Positions 18,340-29,311 are shown, numbered from the stretch's first letter. The stretch: 64,000 nt of DNA from Tenacibaculum sp. MAR_2010_89 (GCF_900105985.1 NZ_FNUB01000005.1:2914001-2978000); one strand, 5' to 3'. Notes: generated by a model not told the origin, from the sequence alone. Numbers and translations: made by a program.

Positions 18340-19196
18340 CATATATCATCATCATTACTTTATCGTTATTATCAATTACAACTCAAGCACAAGATGATTT
18401 ATTAAATGAACTAAATAACGAAACTAAAAACACAAAACAATTTGATTTACCTGCATTTAAAGCCATGCAAATAGGTAATTTACAATCTACTAAAATTGCC
18501 GATAAAGGAGATTTATACTTAATTGTGTCACATCGTTTTGGTACTTTTAAAAACGGAATTGATGACTTTTTCGGATTAGATCAAGCAAATACTAAAATAC
18601 AATTAGCCTATAGTTTTTGGGAAGGAATTCAGTTAAGTTTCAGTAGAGATAGTTTTGAAAAAACATATTCAGGTACTGCTAAAGTTCGTTTAACAAAGCA
18701 ATCAAATCAATTTCCTTTGAATATAGTTGGATATGCAAGTGCTGATATTAATTCAGAAATTAAAAAAGCTAACTACCCTAGTTTAAAATTTGGTGATCGT
18801 ATGACTTATACCACTCAATTGTTGGTTTCTCGAAGAATTTCTAAAAAACTTTCTTTAGAAATCGCTCCCTCATTTGTTCGTCAAAATTTACAAGACCTAA
18901 ACTTCACTGGAGCTAGAACACATAACCAGATATTAATTGGGTTGGGAGGTCGAATGAAAGTTAGCAAACGCATGAGTATTAACCTAGAGTATGCTTATAA
19001 CTTCAGTAAACATGAAAATTCAAAATATAACAATCCGTTGACTTTAGGAATTGATATTGAAACAGGAGGACATGTATTCCAATTATTATTTTCAAATGCT
19101 AGAGGTAGTAATGATGGTGCTTTTTTAACTAAGGCACAAGGTGATTGGAGCACAGGGGATATTTCATTTGGTTTTAATGTTGTAAGAGTTTTTTAA
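18324..19196 (+). CDS. DUF5777-family outer-membrane beta-barrel-like protein
   Basis: A 290-aa protein with a signal peptide (ends near ITTQAQ). It has a recurring beta-strand pattern with aromatic ends (LYLIVSHRFGTFK, IQLAYSFWEGIQLSFSRD, SINLEYAYNFSKH, DISFGFNVVRVF), as expected for an outer-membrane barrel. It fits DUF5777, which commonly follows YceI and cytochrome c genes in flavobacteria. Last gene of the cluster; a bidirectional terminator follows. Confidence 0.8.
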   Translation: MHTKITYIIIITLSLLSITTQAQDDLLNELNNETKNTKQFDLPAFKAMQIGNLQSTKIADKGDLYLIVSHRFGTFKNGIDDFFGLDQANTKIQLAYSFWEGIQLSFSRDSFEKTYSGTAKVRLTKQSNQFPLNIVGYASADINSEIKKANYPSLKFGDRMTYTTQLLVSRRISKKLSLEIAPSFVRQNLQDLNFTGARTHNQILIGLGGRMKVSKRMSINLEYAYNFSKHENSKYNNPLTLGIDIETGGHVFQLLFSNARGSNDGAFLTKAQGDWSTGDISFGFNVVRVF

Positions 19197-19220
19197 CGCA
19201 TGAAACCTTCTTTTCAAGAT

Positions 19221-19250
19221 AAAATCTTTCTTATAATTAAGAAAGATTTT
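19221..19250. terminator. Bidirectional terminator between DUF5777 and Crp/Fnr genes
   Basis: A 13-bp perfect stem (AAAATCTTTCTTA with TAAGAAAGATTTT) and 4-nt loop between two convergent stops, with T-runs on either strand. Confidence 0.8.
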
Positions 19251-19251
19251 T

Positions 19252-19812
19252 TTATTTCCCCCTAACTCTACTAAGAGTTTCTTGGCTAATTCCCAGCATA
19301 GAAGCAATATGACCTAAATTTGCTATTTGAGTAATTTTTGGAAACACATTAATTAACAATTCATACTTTTCTTTAGCTGTTAAAAAATAATACCCTTTAT
19401 AAAAATCATCAATTATAGCTATCTGCTCCTCCATCATTAAACGTCCAAATCGCTCTAAAGTTGGATAATTTTGATATAATTCTTGCCAATCATTATATGA
19501 AATTGCAAAAACTAGTATATCACTAGTAGCTTCAATATACTCCAATGAAGGTTTTTTTAAAATATAACTATGCCACGAAGTAAATATTGATTGCTCCGGA
19601 TAAATCCAATGCGTAATATCTTTACCCTTTTGAAACAAGTACGTTCTTACAGTTCCTTCAGATAAAAAATATAAATGTTTACATGTTTTGCCTTCTTCTA
19701 CTAATAACTCATTCTTGCTATATTTTTTTTTAACAATAACATTAGTAATAGCCTTTTCTGCCTCTTCAGAAAGAAAAACATATTGTTTAATAAATTGAAT
19801 AAAATCTTGCAT
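19252..19812 (-). CDS. Crp/Fnr-family transcription regulator
   Basis: A 186-aa protein. N-terminal cyclic-nucleotide-binding-like barrel (about 20-120: LLVEEGKTCKHLYFLSEG) and a short C-terminal HTH (IASMLGISQETLSRVRG). It has no N-terminal FNR cysteine cluster, so O2 sensing by an FeS cluster is unlikely. It lies convergent with the cytochrome/YceI cluster and is the nearest candidate to bind the FNR-like boxes at 15412-15460 (inference). Shares only the general plan with the second regulator at 63386-63946. Confidence 0.88.
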   Translation of the reverse strand: MQDFIQFIKQYVFLSEEAEKAITNVIVKKKYSKNELLVEEGKTCKHLYFLSEGTVRTYLFQKGKDITHWIYPEQSIFTSWHSYILKKPSLEYIEATSDILVFAISYNDWQELYQNYPTLERFGRLMMEEQIAIIDDFYKGYYFLTAKEKYELLINVFPKITQIANLGHIASMLGISQETLSRVRGK

Positions 19813-19848
19813 AAAGCTAATTTAAGAAATGCCATACAAAAGTTAAAA

Positions 19849-20730
19849 TTAATCAACACTAATTGTTTCAATTTTAATTGGGGATAGCATCCAAGACATA
19901 TTCTCTAACTTTTGTTGTACATACCAAATAAAAACACCTCTTGTATGCTTATTTTGAAGTTTTCTTTTTAACACAAAAGCTGGAATCCAAAGTAATCTAA
20001 CTTTCCCTGTACCATTCCAGCCAGCTTTTAATAACATTTCTTGAACTACTTTTGTATATTCTTTATAGTTTGAAATATACTCAGCAGGATCAAGAGTTAC
20101 CTGAATATTATCAATAAATGTATGGCGACTAACCTTAAAGGATTTTATTTGCTCAGGAGGATAAGATATGATTGATTTATCAATAATATTCCATTCTGAA
20201 AAATCTTCTTTATCATCTATTATGTTCTTATATTTTTTTTGCTCACCAGTACAATAATGTTGATACACTTTCTTATTCGTCCAATATTCAATTTCATTAA
20301 AATCATCATTAATACTACATTCAAAATAAAGCTTGTTGTTTTTATACTTTTCAAACTCTTTTTTCGAAAACACCTTCTTTTTATCAAAGGCCATATTAAT
20401 CTTCAGTACCGTGTCTGAAGTTATTTCATATTTATAAATTTCTTGTTTATAAAAAGCTTGAGTAGTTTTAATAAAAAGAGTGTTATTTATCAATTTATTT
20501 GAACAAACTTTAAAGAAAAACTGACCATCAAAATCTGACACCTTGGTATCAATCCATTTTTTATGTTCATTCATAAACTCAACAACTACTCCTGTTAAAA
20601 TATCATTCGTAGTGTTACCTCTAACTAACCCCTTAATTTTATGAACACTCCCTTTTTTAAAAGGAATATTTGTTTGAGAATAAGAAACAAAACTATAAAT
20701 AAATGCAATAATGATTATTTTATACCTCAT
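19849..20730 (-). CDS. Secreted protein with carboxypeptidase-like regulatory domain
   Basis: A 293-aa protein with a signal peptide (ends near FVSYSQ). Residues about 28-115 look like a carboxypeptidase D regulatory-like beta-sandwich (IKGLVRGNTTNDILTGVVV, SDFDGQFFFKV). The remainder has no family I recognise; it is rich in Lys, Tyr and Trp. Single gene between regulators and small envelope genes. Confidence 0.7.
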   Translation of the reverse strand: MRYKIIIIAFIYSFVSYSQTNIPFKKGSVHKIKGLVRGNTTNDILTGVVVEFMNEHKKWIDTKVSDFDGQFFFKVCSNKLINNTLFIKTTQAFYKQEIYKYEITSDTVLKINMAFDKKKVFSKKEFEKYKNNKLYFECSINDDFNEIEYWTNKKVYQHYCTGEQKKYKNIIDDKEDFSEWNIIDKSIISYPPEQIKSFKVSRHTFIDNIQVTLDPAEYISNYKEYTKVVQEMLLKAGWNGTGKVRLLWIPAFVLKRKLQNKHTRGVFIWYVQQKLENMSWMLSPIKIETISVD

Positions 20731-20799
20731 AGGTTGAATGTATCTTTTTTAAACGAAGTAACAAAAGCTATTAACTTTGAATACTACAATTTATAATTC

Positions 20800-21300
20800 T
20801 TAGTTTTTTAGTAAAAAAACACTCAATAGTAGTAATAAAAAGCCAAGTAACATCATAACAATTCCTGCAAAATATTCTTTTGCTTTATAGCTTTCATGAG
20901 TTAATAATACTTCATCTTCAGATATCAACTTCAATACATTATTTGCTACATCATCCTGGTTTAATTTTTTATAATACACCAAAACCTTTATACCTTTTTT
21001 TAACTTCCTTGTTAACTCGGCATAATTTTGATTGTTATTATAACTATAAAAAACTTCATTCGTAGTATTCAACTTTATTTTTAGAATTTTTAAATTAAAA
21101 TAAATTGAATATTTACCCGTAGCCTTCGTTCTTTTTAAAACAACCTTTGTATGCTCTATAGTCCCTTTTTGCTGATGAATACTTTTTAGATCTCTTGAAT
21201 AATTTTCTTTTAAGGTAGAAAAACCCAGCCAGATAAGTAGTATTGAAACTCCAATTGAAAAAACAAAAAAAATACTTTTTTTAATGGTTTTTATATTCAT
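20800..21300 (-). CDS. DUF3592-like membrane protein
   Basis: A 166-aa protein with a membrane helix near each end (about 10-28 and 142-164) enclosing a beta-rich extracytoplasmic domain (GTIEHTKVVL, KVLVYYKKLN). That is the DUF3592 arrangement. No function is known. Confidence 0.65.
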   Translation of the reverse strand: MNIKTIKKSIFFVFSIGVSILLIWLGFSTLKENYSRDLKSIHQQKGTIEHTKVVLKRTKATGKYSIYFNLKILKIKLNTTNEVFYSYNNNQNYAELTRKLKKGIKVLVYYKKLNQDDVANNVLKLISEDEVLLTHESYKAKEYFAGIVMMLLGFLLLLLSVFLLKN

Positions 21301-21344
21301 GTTTCATATTTATTAGTACCTATTTTAATTACTTAAATTCAATT

Positions 21345-21509
21345 TTAAGACCATATTATCATAACACTACAAAAAATTATTATAGTTAGTACAACAATTA
21401 ATACTAGAAGTTGAACTTGATACCTAATACTAGATATTACTTTTTTCTGACTGCGTTTTACATCAAACATTCTTTTTATTTCTTCCTTTTCATAGTCATT
21501 TTGATTCAT
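21345..21509 (-). CDS. 54-aa single-pass membrane protein
   Basis: An open frame starting MNQNDYEKEEIKRMFDVKRS and ending in a strong membrane helix (about 33-52: LLVLIVVLTIIIFCSVMIIW). Charged N-terminus then a hydrophobic end suggests a small tail-anchored protein. It starts 20 bp after the stop of the 70-aa membrane protein gene, so they are probably co-transcribed. No family recognised. Confidence 0.55.
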   Translation of the reverse strand: MNQNDYEKEEIKRMFDVKRSQKKVISSIRYQVQLLVLIVVLTIIIFCSVMIIWS

Positions 21510-21529
21510 TTTCCCGCTACTTTTTCACT

Positions 21530-21742
21530 TTATTCATCTTCATAATTTCCAAAAAAGAAATATAACAATCCTCCAACTAGTATTAATAGAAATCTAACTA
21601 CCCATCCCATAGTATTTCCCCAAACATCTACCCATGCTAATAACCTTATATTGTAATTAAAAATTGAAAGCACGATAGACATAATTCCCATAGCAGCAAG
21701 AACCAATCCTCCTTTTCCTAATTTTGATTTAATGGTTTCCAT
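21530..21742 (-). CDS. 70-aa two-helix membrane protein
   Basis: A 70-aa protein with two hydrophobic segments (LVLAAMGIMSIVLSIF and WVVRFLLILVGGLLYFFFG) joined by a Trp-containing loop and closed by an acidic tail. Function unknown. It heads a pair with the 54-aa gene. Confidence 0.65.
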   Translation of the reverse strand: METIKSKLGKGGLVLAAMGIMSIVLSIFNYNIRLLAWVDVWGNTMGWVVRFLLILVGGLLYFFFGNYEDE

Positions 21743-21931
21743 AAAGTTTTATTTTTAAGTTCGGAATAAAAGTACTGGATACATAAACATCAAAAAATAG
21801 AGAATTCATTTTAGAGACTTTAGAAGAAATAAGTGATGCGTTTAAAGAAATAAACGCTTTCTAAAAATTTTAAAAAATTATAATAGTCTACCAGAAGCTT
21901 CTACCATAGGTATTCTACAAATTAGAACACG

Positions 21932-23914
21932 CTAAATTACCCGTTCGTCCGCTTTATACGCACCACGACGGTGTAATATCCATTGGGCTTCATCAAGAGG
22001 ATTTACCCCTTTATAGTCACGAACTATACCTTCTCCTTTAGGACAGGTATCATATCCATGAAATTTTAGTCTAAGACGCGATTTACCACTCGTTATTGAA
22101 TTTAACTTCCTACCAAAATCTAAGGATGTAGCTACAGGAATTCGTCCTTTTAAATGAAACACCTCATCCATAAACTCTGGAGTATCAAAAACAGCTCTTC
22201 GCGTACTTAACTCAGAAGTTATCTTCCCTAACAACCCTTCATTTGCTTTTATTTCAAAACTTAATATAGGCTCTAATAAATGTGTTCCACCAATTTTTAA
22301 CCCTTTCATAATTCCCATAGGAGTTGCTAGGTTAAAATCACCGGGTCTGGAATGTACATTATGATCTTCTCCTTTTATCAACGTAATTTTTACATCGGTT
22401 ACCTCCCACCCTAAAATTCCTTGTGTCAAGGCTTTCGGAATGGTTCGTTCTATTTCATTTTGATATTTGATATGTACATCATTCTGTGAAACAATTGAAT
22501 GATAACTAACTCCTGAATTTAACGGAGCAGGTTCAATTAAAAACGTCATAATTGCCCAACAAGGCTTTGGCATCCAATAGCGAATATAGCCCTCTGCTTT
22601 TTTGCTAATGGTTTCTTTGTACACCACTTGTGGATCCGTAAAACTTGCGTTGATTGAAAAACGTTCTTTTAAAACATGCTCCAAAATTTCAACTTGCATT
22701 TGTCCCATTAACAATAATTGAAGCTCCTTCTCTACCTTAAACCATTTAAAGCTTAAAGAAGGATCTTCTCTATCTAATTGCTGTAAAGCATCTGCTAGTA
22801 CGTTATAATCAGCATTATTATCAGGAACTACCTGAACACTCAATACTGGAATATGCAACTGAGGTAATTTTGGAATTCCTTCTGGACTTCCTAAGACATC
22901 ACCAGCTTTTGTACCTAAAACACCCGTTATTACCCCAATATCTCCCGATTGTAAAATAACATTATCTACATATTTTGTATTGTGTAATTGTTTTGTCTGA
23001 TTAATTTTAGTTTCTAACTGTTGCGTATCGTTGTATATGGTAGATTTAGAAGACAATTCTCCTGAAAAAACTTTTACATGTGCCATCATACCAAAAACCT
23101 TATGATGTTCTAATTTAAACACAAATGCTGAAAGCTCTTTAGACGTGGTTATTTTAGAAGTTGGGCAATAGGCTACTATTCCATCTAAAAGTTCAGTTAC
23201 CCCTATATTATTCTTAGCAATACCAGTATATACAGGAGTTATTTTAGTATCGATTGTTAACTTACGAATACTCTTTACATACTCATCATCTTTAATTGAT
23301 TCAGAATTTAAAAAACGTTCTAATAAGAGTTCATCACCCTCTAAAATATGCTCAATAGACTTTTCTTTAATTTCACTATCAACTTCACTATTAAAAACTG
23401 GCGTTATGGTAGCATCCGTTAATCCATCATTTTCTGAGGCGTACAACACTACTGTTTTAGTTTTTAAATCACTTTCTATCTGGGTAATTGTTCCTTCAGC
23501 ATCTGCACCTTGACGATCAATTTTATTAATAAAAATAAGAGTTGGTATATGTAACTCTTGTAAAGAATCCCAAATATTTAGGGTATGTGCTTGCACCCCT
23601 TCTACAGCAGAAACTACTAACACTACCGCATCAACAACACACAATGCACGCTCAACCTCGCTTGAAAAATCAACGTGACCAGGCGTATCAATTAAATTAA
23701 TCTTTGTGTCTTTCCATTCAAAGGAAGTGGTGGCAGCTTTTATAGAAATTCCACGCTCTTTCTCCAGTGCTAAACTATCAGTACTTGTTGACCCTTTATC
23801 AACACTCCCCAACGTTCTAATAGCACCTGAATTGTATAAAAAATGCTCGGTAAGTGTGGTTTTACCTGCATCTACATGCGCTAAGACACCTATATTGATC
23901 GTTGGTTTCTTCAT
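21932..23914 (-). CDS. TetM/TetQ-type ribosomal protection GTPase (EF-G family)
   Basis: A 660-aa protein with all GTPase motifs: P-loop AHVDAGKTT, switch RGISI, DTPGH and NKID, followed by EF-G domains II-V (LEPILSFEIKANEGLLG near residue 550). Length and the opening NIGVLAHVDAGKTTLTEH match tetracycline ribosomal protection proteins, which displace tetracycline from the ribosome. Chromosomal relatives occur in Flavobacteria, and their contribution to resistance is not certain. No mobile element is adjacent, only the REP-like array upstream. Confidence 0.85.
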   Translation of the reverse strand: MKKPTINIGVLAHVDAGKTTLTEHFLYNSGAIRTLGSVDKGSTSTDSLALEKERGISIKAATTSFEWKDTKINLIDTPGHVDFSSEVERALCVVDAVVLVVSAVEGVQAHTLNIWDSLQELHIPTLIFINKIDRQGADAEGTITQIESDLKTKTVVLYASENDGLTDATITPVFNSEVDSEIKEKSIEHILEGDELLLERFLNSESIKDDEYVKSIRKLTIDTKITPVYTGIAKNNIGVTELLDGIVAYCPTSKITTSKELSAFVFKLEHHKVFGMMAHVKVFSGELSSKSTIYNDTQQLETKINQTKQLHNTKYVDNVILQSGDIGVITGVLGTKAGDVLGSPEGIPKLPQLHIPVLSVQVVPDNNADYNVLADALQQLDREDPSLSFKWFKVEKELQLLLMGQMQVEILEHVLKERFSINASFTDPQVVYKETISKKAEGYIRYWMPKPCWAIMTFLIEPAPLNSGVSYHSIVSQNDVHIKYQNEIERTIPKALTQGILGWEVTDVKITLIKGEDHNVHSRPGDFNLATPMGIMKGLKIGGTHLLEPILSFEIKANEGLLGKITSELSTRRAVFDTPEFMDEVFHLKGRIPVATSLDFGRKLNSITSGKSRLRLKFHGYDTCPKGEGIVRDYKGVNPLDEAQWILHRRGAYKADERVI

Positions 23915-24027
23915 TATTAAGAGTAATTTGATGTTTTTTTAAATTCCGATTGTAAAATAATAGGAATGCCGTAATAATAAGCCTTTTTTATAAATTAATA
24001 CTTCTAGGTAAAAGATTTTTTATCAAA

Positions 24028-25007
24028 CCGTCATTACGAATGAAATGCAATGGAATGAAGTAATCTCAACATCGCTAACTCAAAACAAATCAAAAACACT
24101 CAACAAACAGATTGCTTCAGTCGTAACCTCCATCGCAATGACCAACCCAAACCGTCATTACGAATGAAACAAAGTGGAATGAAGTAATCTCACCATCGCT
24201 AACTCAAAACAAATCACAAACTCTCATTAAACAGACTACTTCCTCGTGCCTCGTCGCAATGACAAACCCAAACCGTCATTACGAATAAAACAAAATGCAA
24301 TGAAGTAATCTCACCAACACTTACTCTAAACAAATCACAAACTCTCAATAAACAGATTGCTTCTGTCGTTACCACTCCTTCGCAATGACGAACCAGAAGC
24401 GTCATTACGAATGAAACAAAGTGAAATGAAGTAATCTCTTCATCGCTAACTCTAAACAAATCAAAAACTCTCATTAAACAGATTGCTTCTGTCGTTACCA
24501 CTCCTTCGCAATGACGAACCAAACCGTCATTACGAATGAAACACAGTAAAATGAAATAATCTCATCATCACTCACTCTAAACAAATCAAAAACTCTCATT
24601 AAACAGATTGCTTCCTCCTACCTCGTCGCAATGACCAACCCAAACCGTCATTACGAATGAAACAAAGTGGAATGAAGTAATCTCATTAACGCTAACTCAA
24701 AACAAATCAAAAACTCTCAATAAACAGATTGCTTCCTCCTACCTCGTCGCAATGACCAACCCAAACCGTCATTACGAATGAAACACTGTGCAATGAAGTA
24801 ATCTCATTAACGCTAACTCAAAACAAATCAAAAACTCTCAATAAACAGATTGCTTCTCTTGTTACCACTCCTTCGCAATGACCAACCCAAACCGTCATTA
24901 CGAATGAAACAAAGTGGAATGAAGTAATCTTATTATTACTAACTAGAATTATAATCAGAATTCCAAACTAACAGATTGCTTCCTCGTGCCTCGTCGCAAT
25001 GACCAAC
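24028..25007. repeat. Tandem array of eight 121-126 bp REP-like palindromic elements
   Basis: Copies start at about 24028, 24152, 24273, 24399, 24524, 24645, 24766 and 24892. Each opens with CGTCATTACGAATGAAAC, has GAATGAAGTAATCTC, a spacer with ACAAATCAAAAACTCT, then AACAGATTGCTTC and CGCAATGACC. The right end, read on the other strand, repeats the left motif (GTCATTGCGA, GAAGCAATCTG), so every unit is an imperfect inverted repeat able to form a long hairpin. Length differences come from two right-arm variants (CCTCGTCGCAATG or TTACCACTCCTTCGCAATG). It fills most of the 1.2-kb gap between the TetM-like gene and cobQ. No cas genes, and the units lack variable spacers. Confidence 0.92.
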
Positions 25008-25097
25008 ATATTCCCACCACCAATAATAAAAAACAGCAATTCCCTTAGACAAACTATATTATTCAATATTTTTGTTTTTCTAAAAAATAAAATTAAA

Positions 25098-26554
<1,457 letters not shown>

Positions 26555-26561
<7 letters not shown>

Positions 26562-27562
26562 ACGGCCATGGTGATGACCTTCATTTGATAGAAGGAAAAA
26601 TTAAACACAACTTTAGTTCAAATGTGTATTATAAAGGATGCCCAAAATCGTTACTTGATGAAATTTCAAGGAACGTTCATAGAATTGAAAGCTACCCCTC
26701 ACCTATTGCCAATGAGTTGAATGAATTAGCAGCAAAAAAATTTCTACTCCATAGCAATAAATTTTTGTTTACCAACGGAGCAACAGAAGCCTTTTATTTA
26801 ATAGCGCAGTTATTTTCAGCAAAAAAAGCAGCTATTGTAGCACCAACTTTTGCTGAATACGAAGATGCTTGTAGTATTTTTAAGTTGGACTATCAGTTAA
26901 TTTCTAGAACCGAAGTAAAAGATACGAATGCAGATCTTCTATTTATTTGTAACCCTAACAACCCAACTGGAACTATTTTTTCTAAAAAGGAACTGGAACT
27001 TCTTTTTAAGGAAAAACCAAGGACTACATTTGTTATTGATGAAGCGTATATTGAATTTACCAACAATCTAGAATCAGTTGCTTCATTAACTACAACGCAT
27101 ACAAACTTAATTGTCGTTCGCTCATTAACAAAAACATTTACCATTCCTGGATTACGATTAGGCTATATCATTTCAAACACCTCAAACATTAGTGCACTTT
27201 TAGCACTAAAGATGCCTTGGAGTGTGAATACGTTAGCTATAAAAGCGGGTGAATTCATTTTTAACAATTATAAAACACTTCAATTCAATGCCTCTGAATT
27301 GTTAGAAGAAACTAGTATTTTTAAGAAAGAGCTTGAACAAGTAAAAGGTATAAAAGTTTGTGAAAGTAACACCTCTTATTTTTTAATTGAATTACTGAAT
27401 AGATCGGCAAAAGAATTAAAAAAATATTTAATAGAGAAGCATCAAATTTTGATTAGAGACGCCACAAACTTCAACAATTTAGAAGGAGAACACATTCGTC
27501 TTTCAACACAAAGTAAAGCTACTAATCAACTACTTATTCAAGCGTTAAAAGAATGGATTTAA
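26555..27562 (+). CDS. cobD: Threonine-phosphate decarboxylase CobD (CobC in some species)
   Basis: A 335-aa fold-type I PLP enzyme starting HGDDLH. NPNNPTG (about 134-140), DEAYIEF, and the PLP lysine in VRSLTKTFTIPGLRLGY are visible. It makes (R)-1-amino-2-propanol phosphate, the linker joined to cobyric acid by the CbiB product encoded next. Related histidinol-phosphate aminotransferases are excluded mainly by the opening motif and the position between cobQ and cbiB. Confidence 0.93.
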
Positions 27563-28494
27563 CTTCAATTTACATACTCGTTATTGCATTTGGTTTGGAT
27601 TTACTTTTAGGAGATCCTAAAAAACTACCACATCTTATTATTCTATTTGGTAATAGTATTTCTTTGGGTGAGAAATGGCTTAATAAAAATAAGTACCAAC
27701 TTTTAAAAGGCGCGCTTTTAACAATTACTTTAGTTAGTATTTCTTTTACGGTACCGTATATAATTATAAAGTGGCTACATGTATGTAATTTTAAAAGTAT
27801 TGCCTCTGTGTTTTCGGTTGTAATGCTGTTTTACTGCCTAGCCAACAAAACATTAGTAAAAGAAGGCTATGCTGTTTTTAATACACTAAAAAATGAAGGA
27901 TTACAAGCGGGTCGTAAACGTTTATCCTGGATTGTTGGTCGTGAAACTGATAACTTAAACGAACAACAAATTAGAGTTGCAACTTTTGAAACCATGTCTG
28001 AAAATTTAAGTGACGGTGTCATTGCTCCACTTTTTTATTTTTTAGTATTAGGAGTTCCTGGTGCTATGGCGTATAAAATGATTAACACCTTCGACTCTAT
28101 GATTGGGTATAAAAATGATCGATATCTATTATTTGGTCGGTTTGCTGCAAAACTAGATGATGTTGCTAACTATATTCCATCAAGAATTACTGCACTATTA
28201 ATGTTACTTGTTCAGTTTAAAATACATGGAATTTCTTTTGTTTTCAAAGAAGGAAAAAAACATAGTAGTCCTAATGCTGGATACCCAGAAGCCTCTTTAG
28301 CATTTATTTTAAATTGTCAATTTGGTGGTCCTAATTATTATCATGGAAAATTAGTTGATAAACCTTTTATAGGAAACAATAACAGGAATATAGAACATGA
28401 TGAAATTAAAAGAGTTGCTACCATTAACTATAGCTCAAGTATTCTTTTTATTGCAATTATAATAGGATTACTCGTATTTTTTCAACATGTATAA
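27553..28494 (+). CDS. cbiB: Adenosylcobinamide-phosphate synthase CbiB
   Basis: A 313-aa integral membrane protein with the CbiB signatures LLLGDPKKLPH (about 17-27), LSDGVIAPLFYF, NTFDSMIGYKNDRY and SPNAGYPEA. It condenses the aminopropanol linker with cobyric acid. Overlaps cobD and the following ATPase by a few bases, so translation is probably coupled. Confidence 0.95.
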   Translation: MDLTSIYILVIAFGLDLLLGDPKKLPHLIILFGNSISLGEKWLNKNKYQLLKGALLTITLVSISFTVPYIIIKWLHVCNFKSIASVFSVVMLFYCLANKTLVKEGYAVFNTLKNEGLQAGRKRLSWIVGRETDNLNEQQIRVATFETMSENLSDGVIAPLFYFLVLGVPGAMAYKMINTFDSMIGYKNDRYLLFGRFAAKLDDVANYIPSRITALLMLLVQFKIHGISFVFKEGKKHSSPNAGYPEASLAFILNCQFGGPNYYHGKLVDKPFIGNNNRNIEHDEIKRVATINYSSSILFIAIIIGLLVFFQHV

Positions 28495-29014
28495 CCTACC
28501 TAAAAAATATATCATTACTGGGGCTCCAGGCACTGGAAAAACCACTTTAATAAATCTTTTAAAAGATACAGTTCCTTGCATGGATGAAGTTTCTAGAAGA
28601 GTTATTATTGATGAGCAAAAAAATAATAGAAACGGAATGCCGTGGGAAGACATCCACCGATTTACTGATCTTGTTTTCGAATTAACAACTAAAGAATTAT
28701 TAAATTCAAACACGCTAATTTGTGATCGGTCTTTATTAGATTTAGAAGCCTATTTAACGGTAGCAAATAAACCAATTCCTAATTACTTACGAAATTTTCC
28801 TTATAAAAAAAACTACCATACAACTGTTTTTTTTGCACCAACTTGGTTTGATATTTACTGTAAAGATGCACAAAGATTACAAGAATTTGAGTATTGTTTA
28901 ACCCTAGAAAAAGCACTACTAGAACAGTATACCAAAAAAGGATTTGAAATTATAATGCTTCCTAAAACTTCTGTTACTACAAGAAAAAAACTGGTTTTAG
29001 AAACTATCGTATAA
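28487..29014 (+). CDS. AAA_28-type ATPase/kinase in the B12 operon
   Basis: A 175-aa P-loop protein: GAPGTGKTT (about 12-20), CDRSLLDLEAYL as a Walker B/DR motif, and an EEVSRR-like switch segment (MDEVSRRVI). It resembles the AAA_28 or NadR-kinase-like family. It is not CobU: the CobU GTP-binding and RxxHxxxRP features are absent. Its place after cbiB is where cobU often sits, and no cobU is in the window, so a nucleotide-dependent step in B12 assembly is possible (inference). Confidence 0.7.
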   Translation: MYNLPKKYIITGAPGTGKTTLINLLKDTVPCMDEVSRRVIIDEQKNNRNGMPWEDIHRFTDLVFELTTKELLNSNTLICDRSLLDLEAYLTVANKPIPNYLRNFPYKKNYHTTVFFAPTWFDIYCKDAQRLQEFEYCLTLEKALLEQYTKKGFEIIMLPKTSVTTRKKLVLETIV

Positions 29015-29041
29015 TAAAATACTATATATTCGCTTCGATTT

Positions 29042-29258
29042 TTGGTTTCTTATTCTTTCATAAAATTTTTGAATAAGAATTAAAAGGGAATTTGGTGCAA
29101 ATCCAAAACTGTTCCCGCAACTGTAAAGCTTATTAAAGGCTTCATTAACAAAAACCACTGTAGGTAAAACTATGGGAAGGTAAATGAACGCTAAGCTAAG
29201 TCAGGAGACCTGCCTAAATCAAACCAATTTATAATAATAACTCTCGGGTAAAGAGTTA
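29042..29258 (+). ncRNA. Adenosylcobalamin riboswitch
   Basis: Conserved aptamer blocks occur in order: a P1 stem TTGGTTT (29042-29048) pairing with AAACCAA (29221-29227); AAAGGGAATTTGGTGCAAATCC; CTGTTCCCGCAACTGTAA; and the B12 box AGTCAGGAGACCTGCC ending at 29214. A following hairpin (AACTCT, loop CGGGTAA, AGAGTT) may be the regulatory P13 with its kissing loop. It precedes the TonB receptor ATG at 29312 and likely controls the genes downstream, by translation or transcription. Confidence 0.93.
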
Positions 29259-29311
29259 GAAAATTATGTTATTCATATTTTCTTTCCCTACCTGCTTAAT
29301 TTCTTTTTTAA

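Noticed and set aside
21838..21857. Small hairpin GCGTTTA/TAAACGC after the TetM-like gene
   Set aside because: Stem of seven bases without a T-run on the expected strand; not enough for a terminator call.
24214..24522. Open frame of 102 aa inside the repeat array
   Set aside because: It repeats every 121-126 bp (VRHCEGVVTTEAICL twice) and exists only because the REP-like units are tandem.
24028..25007. Possible CRISPR array
   Set aside because: The units are 121-126 bp, near-identical over their full length and inverted-repeat in structure, with no short unique spacers and no cas genes.
24999..25097. Longer CobQ start
   Set aside because: The extra 33 residues are read from the end of the repeat array and an AT-rich stretch; the family start is at 25098.
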